Below are positions 13,764 through 22,581 of a stretch of DNA of 41,665 nucleotides, in pieces. Under the pieces are notes generated by a model. That model was not told the origin of the DNA, did not search any database, and saw nothing but the letters and a program-made list of their open reading frames with translations. The DNA lies in contig JAEPNQ010000029.1 in the NCBI GenBank assembly GCA_017643305.1, positions 1-41,665 on the forward strand, read 5' to 3'. Origin of the DNA: Marinibacterium sp. (GTDB taxonomy: Bacteria; Pseudomonadota; Alphaproteobacteria; Rhodobacterales; Rhodobacteraceae). The first letter of the stretch is position 1; the number at the start of each line of letters is the position of its first letter. The position numbers and the translations under genes were made by a program.

Positions 13764-16550
13764 ATGTCGATTTCCGCCCGTCTCACCCGCCTGCCGCGCG
13801 CCTTTGATCCGGCCATTGGGGCCGAAACCGCCGCGCTTGTGCCGGGAGCATCCGGTCAGGTGGCTGACCTGCTGGCCGGGGCAGGGGGCAGCAGTCCATA
13901 TCTGCGGGGCATGATCGTGCGGGAAGCGGACTGGCTGGGCGAAGCTTTCGATGATCCCGAGGCCGCGACGGCTGCAGAACTGTCCAACCTTCCGGACTCC
14001 GCCGACGACGCCCTGCTGCCCAGGTTGCGGCAGGCCAAGCGGCGCATTGCGCTGATAGCCGGGCTGGCCGATCTGGGTGGTGTTTGGTCATTGGAGCAGG
14101 TCACTGGAGTTTTGACCGATCTGGCCGCTCGTGCTTGCGATCTGGTGGCCAAACGTGAAATCGGGCGCCTGATCCGGCGCGACAAGCTGCCCGGTCAGAC
14201 AGAAGACGACCTCGAGGTCGCTGGGGGGCTGGTGGTGCTGGCCATGGGCAAGATGGGTGCGGGGGAGCTGAACTATTCCTCGGACATCGACCTGATCTGC
14301 CTGTTCGATGAAACCCGATTTGATCCGGATGACTATGGCGAGGCACGCTCAGCTTTTGTGAAAGCCACACGCGCTTTTGCTGCAGCTTTGAACGAACGCA
14401 CGGCTGATGGTTATGTCTTTCGCACCGACCTGCGGCTGCGACCAGACCCGGCGGTAACTCCGGTCTGTATTCCGATGGAAGCGGCGGAGCGATACTACGA
14501 AAGCCTGGGCCGCACATGGGAACGCGCAGCCTTTATCAAGGCGCGTGCCGTGGCGGGAGACATCGCGGCAGGCGAACGGTTTTTGCAGGCGATCCAGCCG
14601 TTTGTTTGGCGGCGGCATCTGGATTTCGCCGCGATCGAGGATGCCCATGACATCCGTCTGCGTATCCGCGAAACCAAGGGCACCGGTGGCCCGATCACCA
14701 TTCCCGGACATGACGTGAAGCTGGGGCGCGGTGGCATTCGCGAGATCGAATTTTTCACCCAGACCCGCCAGTTGATCGCTGGTGGGCGCGACCCGGGCCT
14801 GCGACAAAGCCAGACCATTGCGGGGCTGGCCGCGCTGGCAGACAAGGGCTGGGTGCCCGAGGATGTAAGTGACCGGTTATCGGCGCATTATCGTGTCTTG
14901 CGAGAGGTCGAACACCGCATTCAGATGGTGAATGACGCCCAGACGCACAAGGTGCCTGCCTCCGCCGAAGGCTTGGGCCGGGTGGCCGCACTGGTGGGCT
15001 TGGAGCCTGAGGTGCTGACAAACAATTTGCGGGATACTCTAACCGAAGTACACCACCTGACGGAGAACTTCTTTGCGCCCGGCACGGCCCAATCGCCGGA
15101 ACCCGAAGGTGTGCTGGACCCCGCCATTCTGGCGCGATGGGCCAGCTACCCGTCCCTGCGCTCCGAACGGGCCGCTCAGATTTTCGAACGCATCCGTCCA
15201 GAATTACTGGGCCGTTTGCAGGCTGTCAGTCGCCCGGATGAGGCGCTGGTGGCGTTGGATGGGTTTTTGTTGGGGCTGCCTGCGGGTGTGCAACTGTTTT
15301 CACTGTTTGAAGCCAACCCGCAATTGATCGATCTGCTGGTGGATATCGTTGGCACCTCGCCCGCGCTGGCCAGTTATCTAAGCCGCAACGCCGCCGTGTT
15401 CGACGCGGTGATCGGGGGAGACTTCTTTGCCGATTGGCCGGGCTGTGCGGCGCTGGTGGAGGATCTGACCGGGATCATTCAGCGTGAAAGTGACTATGAA
15501 TCCCGGCTGGACGCAGCCCGGCGCTGGCAAAAGGAATGGCATTTCCGCATTGGTGTGCACTTGCTGCGCGGGTTGGCGGGGCCGGGCGAGGCGGGGCAAT
15601 ACTATGCCGATCTGGCGCAGGCGGTACTGGCTGCGATTTACCCAGTGGTAGTGGAACAGTTTGCCCTACGCCATGGACCGCCGCCGGGGCGCGGTGCGGC
15701 AGTGTTGGGTATGGGATCACTCGGCGCGGCGCGGTTAAATGCACGATCGGATCTGGACGTGATCGTGATTTACGATCCGGATGGCGTGGAAAACTCCGAT
15801 GGCAAGAAGCCGCTGCCGGTCCGGCAGTACTATGCAAGGCTGGCACAGGCTTTGATCACTGCGATGACCGCGCCCATGTCGCAGGGGCGGCTGTATGAGC
15901 TGGACATGCGTCTGCGGCCATCTGGCAATCAGGGACCGGTGGCGACCAGTTGGAACAGCTTCCGCCAGTACCAGCAAGATGAAGCCTGGGTTTGGGAGCA
16001 TTTGGCGCTGACCCGTGCGTTGCCTGTGGCCGGAGCTGATGCCGTGGCGCAGGATGTGGAGGCCTTTCGCCGGTCGCTGCTGTCCGAAAGTGATGCGGAG
16101 GAAGTGCGCAAGGCGCTGGCCGACATGCGCGAACGGATCGCGGCGGCCAAACCCGTGGGTGGCGTCTGGGACGCCAAGACCGGCGCTGGCCGCATGCAGG
16201 ATATAGAACTGGTGGCGCAGGCGGGTGCGCTTTTGTCCGGCTCCGGAGCGCGCGACGTGCAAGGCGGATTGGCCGGTGGTGTCGCAGTTGGATGGCTGGA
16301 TGACGCGGATGCCCAAGCGCTGGGTGTAGCCTATGATCTCTACTGGGCCGTGATCGTGGCCACCCGGCTGGTGTCGGAAACCCAACTGACCCCGAAGGAT
16401 CTGAGCACGGGCACGGTGGCGTTTCTGTGCCGGGCCACCAGGTTTGACAATGTGGATGACCTGAAAGCGGCGCTAGAGGCCGCATATGAAGACATCGACC
16501 GCCGGATCATGGCGCTGTTGGGTGAAAGGACAGAAGATGGGGCGCCTTGA
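13764..16550 (+). CDS. glnE: bifunctional glutamine synthetase adenylyltransferase/adenylyl-removing enzyme
   Basis: The 928-residue protein (E. coli about 946) has two nucleotidyltransferase domains. The N-terminal adenylyl-removase contains GKMGAGELNYSSDIDLICLF with D174 and D176. The C-terminal adenylyltransferase contains GMGSLGAARLNARSDLDVI with its Asp pair near residues 661-664. It adjusts glutamine synthetase activity by adding or removing AMP in response to PII protein and glutamine. A small gene overlaps its 3' end (16537). It begins MSISARLTRLPRAF. Confidence 0.97.
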   Translation: MSISARLTRLPRAFDPAIGAETAALVPGASGQVADLLAGAGGSSPYLRGMIVREADWLGEAFDDPEAATAAELSNLPDSADDALLPRLRQAKRRIALIAGLADLGGVWSLEQVTGVLTDLAARACDLVAKREIGRLIRRDKLPGQTEDDLEVAGGLVVLAMGKMGAGELNYSSDIDLICLFDETRFDPDDYGEARSAFVKATRAFAAALNERTADGYVFRTDLRLRPDPAVTPVCIPMEAAERYYESLGRTWERAAFIKARAVAGDIAAGERFLQAIQPFVWRRHLDFAAIEDAHDIRLRIRETKGTGGPITIPGHDVKLGRGGIREIEFFTQTRQLIAGGRDPGLRQSQTIAGLAALADKGWVPEDVSDRLSAHYRVLREVEHRIQMVNDAQTHKVPASAEGLGRVAALVGLEPEVLTNNLRDTLTEVHHLTENFFAPGTAQSPEPEGVLDPAILARWASYPSLRSERAAQIFERIRPELLGRLQAVSRPDEALVALDGFLLGLPAGVQLFSLFEANPQLIDLLVDIVGTSPALASYLSRNAAVFDAVIGGDFFADWPGCAALVEDLTGIIQRESDYESRLDAARRWQKEWHFRIGVHLLRGLAGPGEAGQYYADLAQAVLAAIYPVVVEQFALRHGPPPGRGAAVLGMGSLGAARLNARSDLDVIVIYDPDGVENSDGKKPLPVRQYYARLAQALITAMTAPMSQGRLYELDMRLRPSGNQGPVATSWNSFRQYQQDEAWVWEHLALTRALPVAGADAVAQDVEAFRRSLLSESDAEEVRKALADMRERIAAAKPVGGVWDAKTGAGRMQDIELVAQAGALLSGSGARDVQGGLAGGVAVGWLDDADAQALGVAYDLYWAVIVATRLVSETQLTPKDLSTGTVAFLCRATRFDNVDDLKAALEAAYEDIDRRIMALLGERTEDGAP

Positions 16551-16809
16551 CCAGACCGATCCCAAGGGATTGATCCGCGAAAGTTATCAGATTGAAGGTA
16601 TCAGCGCGCCGGAGTGCCGGAGCATTTTTCTGGACTGGGCGCTGAGCCTGCCGGAAGCTGAAAACAGCAAAACTGCGATCCAGGCGCTGCTGGACCGATA
16701 TGGAACGGACGCGCCGGACCACCCGATGACAATTGTTCTTCAAGATGGGCTGACCACCATCGCTACACCGCGCCGTCGGGGCGGTTGGCGATCACGAACC
16801 AGAAACTGA
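16537..16809 (+). CDS. small conserved-looking protein coupled to glnE
   Basis: This 90-residue protein starts at ATG 16537 (MGRLDQTDPKGLIRESYQIE), 14 bases before the glnE stop, with AAAGGA upstream. It contains CRSIFLDWALSLP and AIQALLDRYG and ends in an arginine-rich tail (TPRRRGGWRSRTRN). I do not recognise a named domain. The overlap indicates translational coupling to glnE, so a link to nitrogen control is possible but not shown. Confidence 0.7.
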   Translation: MGRLDQTDPKGLIRESYQIEGISAPECRSIFLDWALSLPEAENSKTAIQALLDRYGTDAPDHPMTIVLQDGLTTIATPRRRGGWRSRTRN

Positions 16810-16934
16810 CTGTTGCCAATTTGAAAACCATCGAATTACAAACAATTTGACGCTTTTTCGCCCCAATTGCCGGTCAAAACCTCGGTCATCAACGAAAAGC
16901 TCCAACTACAGGGGCGACCAAGGAGACAGAGATC

Positions 16935-17675
16935 ATGAAACCCGTTCGCGCAATCGCATTCTTGATGCTGGGCCTGAGCGTAACCGCCTGTGCCAGCGTG
17001 GAGAGCGTGACCCGCAACGCGCCCTATGAGCAGGTTCCGAACCAAGGTGTTCCGGTTGGCCACGACTTTTCGATTGTTGAGCAACCCGAAGCGTTGACCG
17101 TGACGGCAGCGGCTCGAGAAACCTCGCTGACTGACACGCCGGTGCTGACCGAAACCGGCAATGCGCTGGTGAATGTGGAAACCATCGCCGTACGTGTCCC
17201 TCGTGAACTGAAGGTGAACGAAGCCAACAGCTATTACCCCAGCGGTGATATCGTCTGGCGCGGGGATCCGATTGGCGACCGCCATGGCCAGGTGCAGAAA
17301 ATTTTTGAAGATGCTCTGATGCAGGGCGTCAAGCCGCTCGACGGGGCCGCCGGGGTTGATCTGGTTATCGACGTCAAGCGCTTCCACGCCATCACAGAAA
17401 AGGCCCGCTATACCGTGGGCGGCGTGCATAACATTGTGTTCGATCTGGCGATCAAGATTCCCAAGACCGGCGAACTGGTTGTGCCGGTACGCACCATCAA
17501 GGCCGATCTGGATGCCTTGGGCGGACGTCAGGCGGTGCTGGCCGATGCGCGCGGCGATACACAGAAGGTGCGGATCACCAACCATCTGGCCGAGGTTATT
17601 CGGCAGGAGCTGTCGAACACCGAAGGATATCAGAACGCGCAGCTTGGCTTCTTCCAGCTCGTCAACAGCCTCTGA
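16935..17675 (+). CDS. lipoprotein of unknown function (DUF6778-like)
   Basis: The 246-residue protein starts with a lipoprotein signal (MKPVRAIAFLMLGLSVTAC; lipobox SVTAC, lipidation at Cys19), so it should be anchored in the cell envelope. AAGGAG precedes the ATG. The mature part has mixed beta/alpha composition with HNIVFDLAIKIPKTGELVVP and ends NAQLGFFQLVNSL. It resembles a rhodobacterial family that I recall as DUF6778; that name is from memory. It stands alone between the glnE unit and the RNA methyltransferase. Confidence 0.75.
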   Translation: MKPVRAIAFLMLGLSVTACASVESVTRNAPYEQVPNQGVPVGHDFSIVEQPEALTVTAAARETSLTDTPVLTETGNALVNVETIAVRVPRELKVNEANSYYPSGDIVWRGDPIGDRHGQVQKIFEDALMQGVKPLDGAAGVDLVIDVKRFHAITEKARYTVGGVHNIVFDLAIKIPKTGELVVPVRTIKADLDALGGRQAVLADARGDTQKVRITNHLAEVIRQELSNTEGYQNAQLGFFQLVNSL

Positions 17676-17712
17676 GCTTTTCCCCCGGCGGATACACGGT
17701 TAAGAGGGCGCC

Positions 17713-18918
17713 ATGACGGCGCCTTCTTTCATTTCCGACCTGCCATCCGTGCGGATGAAACCGAAAACCGATGTCCGGGCTGTGCGCCACGGATTTCCCT
17801 GGGTCTATGCCAACCAACTGGTGCTGGACCGGCGGACCAAGAAACTGCCGGCCGGGTCAATTGTGGTGCTGGAGGACGAGGCGCGCACGCCGCTTGCGCT
17901 GGCCGCTTTCAACCCAGCCTCCCGCATCGCCATCCGTGTGCTAGACCGGGATTTGAACGGAACGATTGATCGTGACTGGTTTGTCGCACGGGTCAGAAAG
18001 GCGCTGGCTTTGCGTGAACGGCTGTATGATGCGCCGTTCTACCGGCTGATTCATGCAGAAGGCGATGGGCTGCCTGGCTTCGTCGTAGACCGGTTTGGGG
18101 GTACGCTGGTGGTGCAGCCCAACGCGGCCTGGGCCGATGCGCTGCTGGACCCGTTGACCGAGGCTTTGGCCGAGGTCACCGGGGCGGCGAATATCCTGAA
18201 AAATGCCGAAGGCCGCGCGCGCGGGCTGGAAGGGCTGGACAATGAAAGCGGTGTGTTGCGCGGTGTGGCCCCCGATGCGCCAGTGCCTGTTCCGATGAAT
18301 GGTGCGACCTATATGGCGGACCTGACAGGCGGGCAGAAAACCGGGCTGTTCTTTGACCAGCGGGACAACCAGCGCTTTGCGGCGCAGTTTGCCCGGGATG
18401 CTGATGTGCTGGACGTATTTTGTCATGTAGGTGGCTTTGGGCTGGCCGCGCTAGCAGCGGGCGCGCGCTCTGCACTGTGCGTTGATGGCTCCGCCCCGGC
18501 GTTGGAACTGGCCACGGCAGGGGCGCAAGCAGCGGGGTTTACCGCGTTCGACACACGGCGTGGGGACGCGTTTGATACCTTGGCCGCATTGCAGGGCGAA
18601 GGCGCGCAGTTCGATCTGGTGATCTGCGATCCGCCCGCTTTTGCGCCGAACAAACAGGCGCTGGACGCCGGGCTGCGCGCTTATGAACGCGTCGCGCGTA
18701 TTGCCGCGCCCTTGGTGCGCGAGGGCGGCACGATGGTGCTGTGTTCCTGTTCCCATGCTGCAGATCTGACCCGCTTCCATCAGGCTTGCACACGCGGGAT
18801 TGGACGGGCCGGGCGTCAGGGCGCTTTGATTCATACTGGCTTTGCCGGGCCGGACCATCCACAGCACCCGATGCTGGCGGAAACCGGGTACCTCAAGGCG
18901 CTGGTGTTTGCGCTGTGA
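17713..18918 (+). CDS. class I SAM-dependent RNA methyltransferase (RlmI-like; RSP_2647-type)
   Basis: The 401-residue protein has an N-terminal PUA-like RNA-binding part (GFPWVYANQL), a central RlmI/RlmK EEHEA-type domain and a Rossmann methyltransferase domain. The SAM motif is LDVFCHVGGFGLAALAAGA (about residue 232) and the catalytic motif IV is ICDPPAFAPNK (about 305), typical of m5C/m5U-type enzymes, followed by LCSCSH. The family methylates rRNA cytosine or related sites; the exact target is unknown. Its TGA overlaps the GTG of the PIN-domain gene (GTGA), so the two are coupled. Confidence 0.88.
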   Translation: MTAPSFISDLPSVRMKPKTDVRAVRHGFPWVYANQLVLDRRTKKLPAGSIVVLEDEARTPLALAAFNPASRIAIRVLDRDLNGTIDRDWFVARVRKALALRERLYDAPFYRLIHAEGDGLPGFVVDRFGGTLVVQPNAAWADALLDPLTEALAEVTGAANILKNAEGRARGLEGLDNESGVLRGVAPDAPVPVPMNGATYMADLTGGQKTGLFFDQRDNQRFAAQFARDADVLDVFCHVGGFGLAALAAGARSALCVDGSAPALELATAGAQAAGFTAFDTRRGDAFDTLAALQGEGAQFDLVICDPPAFAPNKQALDAGLRAYERVARIAAPLVREGGTMVLCSCSHAADLTRFHQACTRGIGRAGRQGALIHTGFAGPDHPQHPMLAETGYLKALVFAL

Positions 18919-19454
18919 AACTGGTGCTGGATGCCTGTGTGCTGTTTCCCACGGTAATGCGGGAAATGCTGCTGGGGGCTGCAGCGGAGGGGTTTTATAC
19001 CCCCGTCTGGTCCGAACGTTTGCTGGAAGAATGGGCCCGTGCCGCCGCGCGGCTGGGTTCGGATGGAGAGGCACAGGCGCGGGGTGAAATCGCGTTGTTG
19101 CGGGCCCGCTGGCCAGGGGCCGAGGCGCGGATTGATGCGGGTCTGGAACGGAGGCTGTGGTTGCCTGATCCGGCGGATATTCACGTGCTGGCCCTAGCTG
19201 TGGACAGTTCGGCGGATGGGATTGTTACCGCCAATGCCAAGGATTTTCCACGCAACATTTTGGCCGAAGAAGGGCTGACTCGGGCCGACCCGGATGCACT
19301 GCTGTTCGGGTTCTGGCAGGCAGATACCGACCGAATGCAGGCCGTGGGCGAAAGAGTGCTGGCAGAAGCCAACCGCATGGGCAACTGGACCATGCGCGCT
19401 CTGATTAAAAAGGCGCGGCTGCCACGCACCGGCAAAGCGCTGGCTCAGGGCTGA
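18915..19454 (+). CDS. PIN-domain ribonuclease-like protein (RSP_2648-type)
   Basis: The protein has 179 residues from GTG 18915, which overlaps the stop of the methyltransferase gene. PIN-domain acidic residues are visible: Asp in KLVLDACVLFP at the N-terminus, Glu in LLEEWAR, and Asp in PDPADIHVLALAV and NAKDFPRN. These form the Mg2+ site that cuts single-stranded RNA in VapC-like nucleases. There is no antitoxin gene. The partner instead is an RNA methyltransferase, a stable pair that I recall in Rhodobacter as RSP_2647/2648. It could process or survey RNA modified by its partner. It converges with the M48 gene, four bases away. Confidence 0.85.
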   Translation: MKLVLDACVLFPTVMREMLLGAAAEGFYTPVWSERLLEEWARAAARLGSDGEAQARGEIALLRARWPGAEARIDAGLERRLWLPDPADIHVLALAVDSSADGIVTANAKDFPRNILAEEGLTRADPDALLFGFWQADTDRMQAVGERVLAEANRMGNWTMRALIKKARLPRTGKALAQG

Positions 19455-19458
19455 TAGG

Positions 19459-20148
19459 TCAGCCGGAGGTGTGCCAGCGCGCCTCCAGTTTCTCTAGCGC
19501 GGCGATCCGGTCTTGCACCTTGGGGTGCGTCATCAGCCAGGCGGGAACCATCCCAGCTCGGGCCTGGGTCAGCGCGTCGAGCTTGCGGAACATGGCCTTT
19601 TGCGGCTCTACCCCGAACCCCGCCTTGGTCAGCAAGGCCGCGGCATAGGCATCGGCCTCGTATTCATCGCTCTGTGACAGGCGCGCGGCGAGGAGGGAGG
19701 TCAGCATGCCCGCGATCCACGCTCCGATGAATGGGATATGGCGGCCTAGCACCATGGCCAGTGCAGTGCGCAGCGCGTTCTGGCCGGAAAAATCAATCAT
19801 TCGCCGTCGGGAATGCCCCAACGCCACATGGCCCAGTTCGTGCGCGATCACGCTGGCAAGTTCCTCGGCTGACACCTCGCCCGACTGGTATTTGCGATAA
19901 AACCCACGCGTTATGAAGATGCGCCCATCTGGGGCGGCAAGCCCGTTCACCGGGTCAATTTCATAAATGTAAACCGGCACACGCGCGACATCGAGCGCGA
20001 CAGCCAGCCGGTCGGTGATGGTGCGCATTCGCGCATCGGCGAGCTCGGTCGACCGTGCGTCCAGCTCCTTGCGGGTCCGCCAGGCGGAGAACTGGTACAT
20101 CGCGATGCCGTAGAGCACGGCCAGCAGCAGAGGCGTAAACTTCAACAT
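19459..20148 (-). CDS. M48-family membrane-anchored zinc metallopeptidase
   Basis: The 229-residue protein starts with one membrane anchor (FTPLLLAVLYGIAMYQF). The HEXXH zinc site is VIAHELGHVALGH (residues 103-107) and the third ligand is the Glu in QSDEYEADAYAA. The peptidase domain probably faces the periplasm, in the style of BepA/LoiP/YfgC-like envelope quality-control proteases. The start at 20148 (MLKFTPLLLA) is preferred to the longer frame, whose extra 35 residues overlap the neighbouring M24 gene and are basic and unlike a signal. It lies 23 bases after the M24 gene. Confidence 0.87.
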   Translation of the reverse strand: MLKFTPLLLAVLYGIAMYQFSAWRTRKELDARSTELADARMRTITDRLAVALDVARVPVYIYEIDPVNGLAAPDGRIFITRGFYRKYQSGEVSAEELASVIAHELGHVALGHSRRRMIDFSGQNALRTALAMVLGRHIPFIGAWIAGMLTSLLAARLSQSDEYEADAYAAALLTKAGFGVEPQKAMFRKLDALTQARAGMVPAWLMTHPKVQDRIAALEKLEARWHTSG

Positions 20149-20171
20149 GCCCCTGATATGGCGTTGAACAC

Positions 20172-21320
20172 CTAGCGGATCAACATCTGCGGGTCGTGGC
20201 GCGACAACCGTTCCACGCCGGTTTCGCCCACCAGTACGCTGTGACCCAGGCACATGGCGTGGCCTGCGTCGCTGTCCATGAGGATCATGTGCAGGAAAAA
20301 CACCTGTCCTGCCTGCATGATCATCGGGTTGCCTTCGTAGAACATGGGGAAGTCCACCCAGATCGGCGGGAACACCGCGCCCATGCCATAGCCGCAGGCC
20401 TGCAGCCGCGCGTGGTTCAGCCCGTGACTGTCGAACACTTGCGCGTGCTCCTCATATACATCGCCCATGGGCGCGCCGGGACGGATGGAGGTTTCGCAGG
20501 CGACGATCGCCTCGTGACACGCCTCGAACATGGCGGTCTGCGCCGCGGTGGGTGGGCCGATGACCAGCGTACGCATCATCGCGGCATGGTAGCGGGCATA
20601 GGCCCCGGACCATTCGATGGTCAACTGGTCGTTGACGTCCAGATGCCGACGACCGGAATGCGACCGGCAGAGCAGGGCGCTGTCACCGCTGCCAAGGATG
20701 AATTCATTGCCGGAGTAATCACCACCTCCACGAAAAACAGCCCCTTGCATGGCCGCCAGAATGTCGCCTTCGAACGCACCTGCACGGGTAATGTCCAGTG
20801 CGGCGTCCAGCGCATCGTCCGACAGGGCAGCGGCGCGGCGGTGCATGGCAATCTCAGCTGGGGATTTCACCCGCCGCAGCGCCGGGATCAGGTCGGAAGT
20901 ATCACGGAGCTCTGGCAGAGCGGCGCGCAGCAGCCGCCCGTTGAAATCCGTCAGCCCGGCCGTGCGGCTTTCATAGCCCAGTGATTTGTTCGCCAGCCCC
21001 AGATCCGTCAGCAGATCGCGCAGCGCGTTGGCAGGGTTCGCGCCTTCATGCTCGGCCCAGACATGGATGTGGTCATGGAGCAGGGTGGAACTTTGCTGGG
21101 CTTGCCGCAGATCGGGCAGGCGGGTCAGCATGTGCAGATCGCCCGTCGCAGACAGAACAAGGCACTGGAACATCGCGTAGCCGAACGTGTCATAGCCACA
21201 AAGCCAGTACTGGCTTTCCGGCGCAAAGATCAGCAGCGCGTCCAGCCCTTCGCTTTGCAGGGCTTCACGGGCAGTAGACTGGCGGGTGGCAAACTCGGTG
21301 GTACCGAAGTGAAAGGGCAT
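20172..21320 (-). CDS. M24-family (creatinase/ectoine hydrolase-like) protein lacking metal ligands
   Basis: The 382-residue protein has the two-domain pita-bread layout: an N-terminal creatinase-like domain (about 1-150) and a C-terminal catalytic domain. All five metal-binding positions of aminopeptidase P-type enzymes look replaced: Asp to E236 (TIEWSG), Asp to A247 (HAAMMRT), His to Y311 (GYGMG), Glu to H344 and Glu to G359. This points to the metal-free branch that includes creatinase and ectoine hydrolase (DoeA/EutD), acting on a C-N bond in a small nitrogen compound. The ATG overlaps the P450 stop (21318-21322), so the two act in one pathway. The substrate is unknown. Confidence 0.75.
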   Translation of the reverse strand: MPFHFGTTEFATRQSTAREALQSEGLDALLIFAPESQYWLCGYDTFGYAMFQCLVLSATGDLHMLTRLPDLRQAQQSSTLLHDHIHVWAEHEGANPANALRDLLTDLGLANKSLGYESRTAGLTDFNGRLLRAALPELRDTSDLIPALRRVKSPAEIAMHRRAAALSDDALDAALDITRAGAFEGDILAAMQGAVFRGGGDYSGNEFILGSGDSALLCRSHSGRRHLDVNDQLTIEWSGAYARYHAAMMRTLVIGPPTAAQTAMFEACHEAIVACETSIRPGAPMGDVYEEHAQVFDSHGLNHARLQACGYGMGAVFPPIWVDFPMFYEGNPMIMQAGQVFFLHMILMDSDAGHAMCLGHSVLVGETGVERLSRHDPQMLIR

Positions 21321-22474
21321 CAGGTGTCCCACATCACCGGCATTGCGGTTGGTCCGCGAAACGCCCAGCCGGTAAAGGGCACATCGCCGGTGAGACGGAG
21401 GTTTGGCAGATGGTCGAAGGCCAGCGGCAAGGCCACCTCGGTGATCATGCATCGTGATGCAGCGGCCCCGGCGCAGAAATGTGGGCCCGCACCAAAGGGG
21501 ATGGCATGCTGTGTGTCGCGGGTGATGTCGAATTCGTCACCGTTCGGGAAATACGCCTCATCCCGGCCAGCGGAGGCGAACATCAGGAACACGCGGTCTT
21601 CGGGGTCGAAGGTGATGCCGTCGACCTCATCCTGCTTTGTAATTCTGCGGGGTGACATGCCGATGGGGCTGATCCAGCGGACATATTCGCCAAACGCATT
21701 TCCCCAGCCATACGCACCTGACAGGATGCTGGCCAACTGGTCACGATGCTGGAGCAGCGCCCAAACGGTCCCGGCAATCGCATCGCGCGGCTCGTTCTGC
21801 CCGCCGGAGATGACAAGTTTGATATTTGCTCGGATGCTGTCCATCGGCAGCCCGGCGGCCAGTTGCACCGCCAGCGCGGAATGTGGCGGGGGGGTATCGC
21901 ACATCCGGTCGATATGGTCATCGATCAGCGCGGTGGCGGCGTTGCAGCGGGCCTCAATCTCGGCGACCCCAGAGTAATTTGCGCAACCGTCGATCATGGC
22001 TTGGCTGCAACCGTCCATTTCTGCAGGGGTCATTTCCGCGAGCCCGGTGATGGCAATCAACGCGCGGGCTGAAACGGGCATGGCATACTCTGTCACGAAA
22101 TCGCATACGCCGCGCGGTTTCAGCCCATAAATGATCTCCAGCGCAGCGGCTTCAAACATCGGCTTCCAATGCTGTCGCACCGTGCGCGGGCTAAGCGCGG
22201 GGAACAAGGCCTTGCGTTCGGCCATATGCGCTTCCCCATCCTTGCGCATCATGTTTTCGCCCATCAGCACCGACATCAACCCGCCGGGCTGATAGGAGGA
22301 AAACACATCCACCCGCTTTTCCTGTGCATGAATCGTGTCGCGCCGCGTCAGCAATGTCGCGCCCAACTGCGGGACATAGGCGATCGGCGCTTCGACCCGC
22401 ATGCGAGCAAAGTCAGGGTAGGGATCAGCGGTGAAAGCGGCCGGGTCGATGTCATAAATGGGCGCGTTGGACAT
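21320..22474 (-). CDS. cytochrome P450
   Basis: The 384-residue soluble bacterial P450 has its heme-ligand loop at FGAGPHFCAGAAASR (C334) and K-helix ExxR at E263-R266 (EYVRW). The I-helix reads VISGGQNEPRDA, so the usual acid/Thr pair of AGxxT is altered to Asn-Glu-Pro. The start is ATG 22474 with AAGGAA before it; the longer frame adds eight unlikely codons. It is coupled to the M24 hydrolase and divergent from a MarR remnant, with GTCAAC repeats between them. Likely role: oxidising a small amine or osmolyte-like compound before or after hydrolysis. Redox partners are not encoded nearby. Confidence 0.92.
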   Translation of the reverse strand: MSNAPIYDIDPAAFTADPYPDFARMRVEAPIAYVPQLGATLLTRRDTIHAQEKRVDVFSSYQPGGLMSVLMGENMMRKDGEAHMAERKALFPALSPRTVRQHWKPMFEAAALEIIYGLKPRGVCDFVTEYAMPVSARALIAITGLAEMTPAEMDGCSQAMIDGCANYSGVAEIEARCNAATALIDDHIDRMCDTPPPHSALAVQLAAGLPMDSIRANIKLVISGGQNEPRDAIAGTVWALLQHRDQLASILSGAYGWGNAFGEYVRWISPIGMSPRRITKQDEVDGITFDPEDRVFLMFASAGRDEAYFPNGDEFDITRDTQHAIPFGAGPHFCAGAAASRCMITEVALPLAFDHLPNLRLTGDVPFTGWAFRGPTAMPVMWDT

Positions 22475-22498
22475 GGCGGTTCCTTCAATTGTTGTCAT

Positions 22499-22539
22499 GT
22501 CAACGAGGTGACTGCTTTGGTTGACGTGCTTATGTCAAC
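22499..22539. promoter_or_regulatory. GTCAAC repeats in the P450/marR divergent region, probable operator
   Basis: A symmetric site GTTGAC-8-GTCAAC (22520-22539) and another GTCAAC half-site (22499-22504) lie in the gap between the P450 gene and the divergent MarR remnant. The layout is that of a MarR operator; binding by the lost regulator is inferred. Confidence 0.6.
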
Positions 22540-22581
22540 ACTTGTTTGCTGAGCTGCTGGGACCTGAACAGGGGTCGGGGA

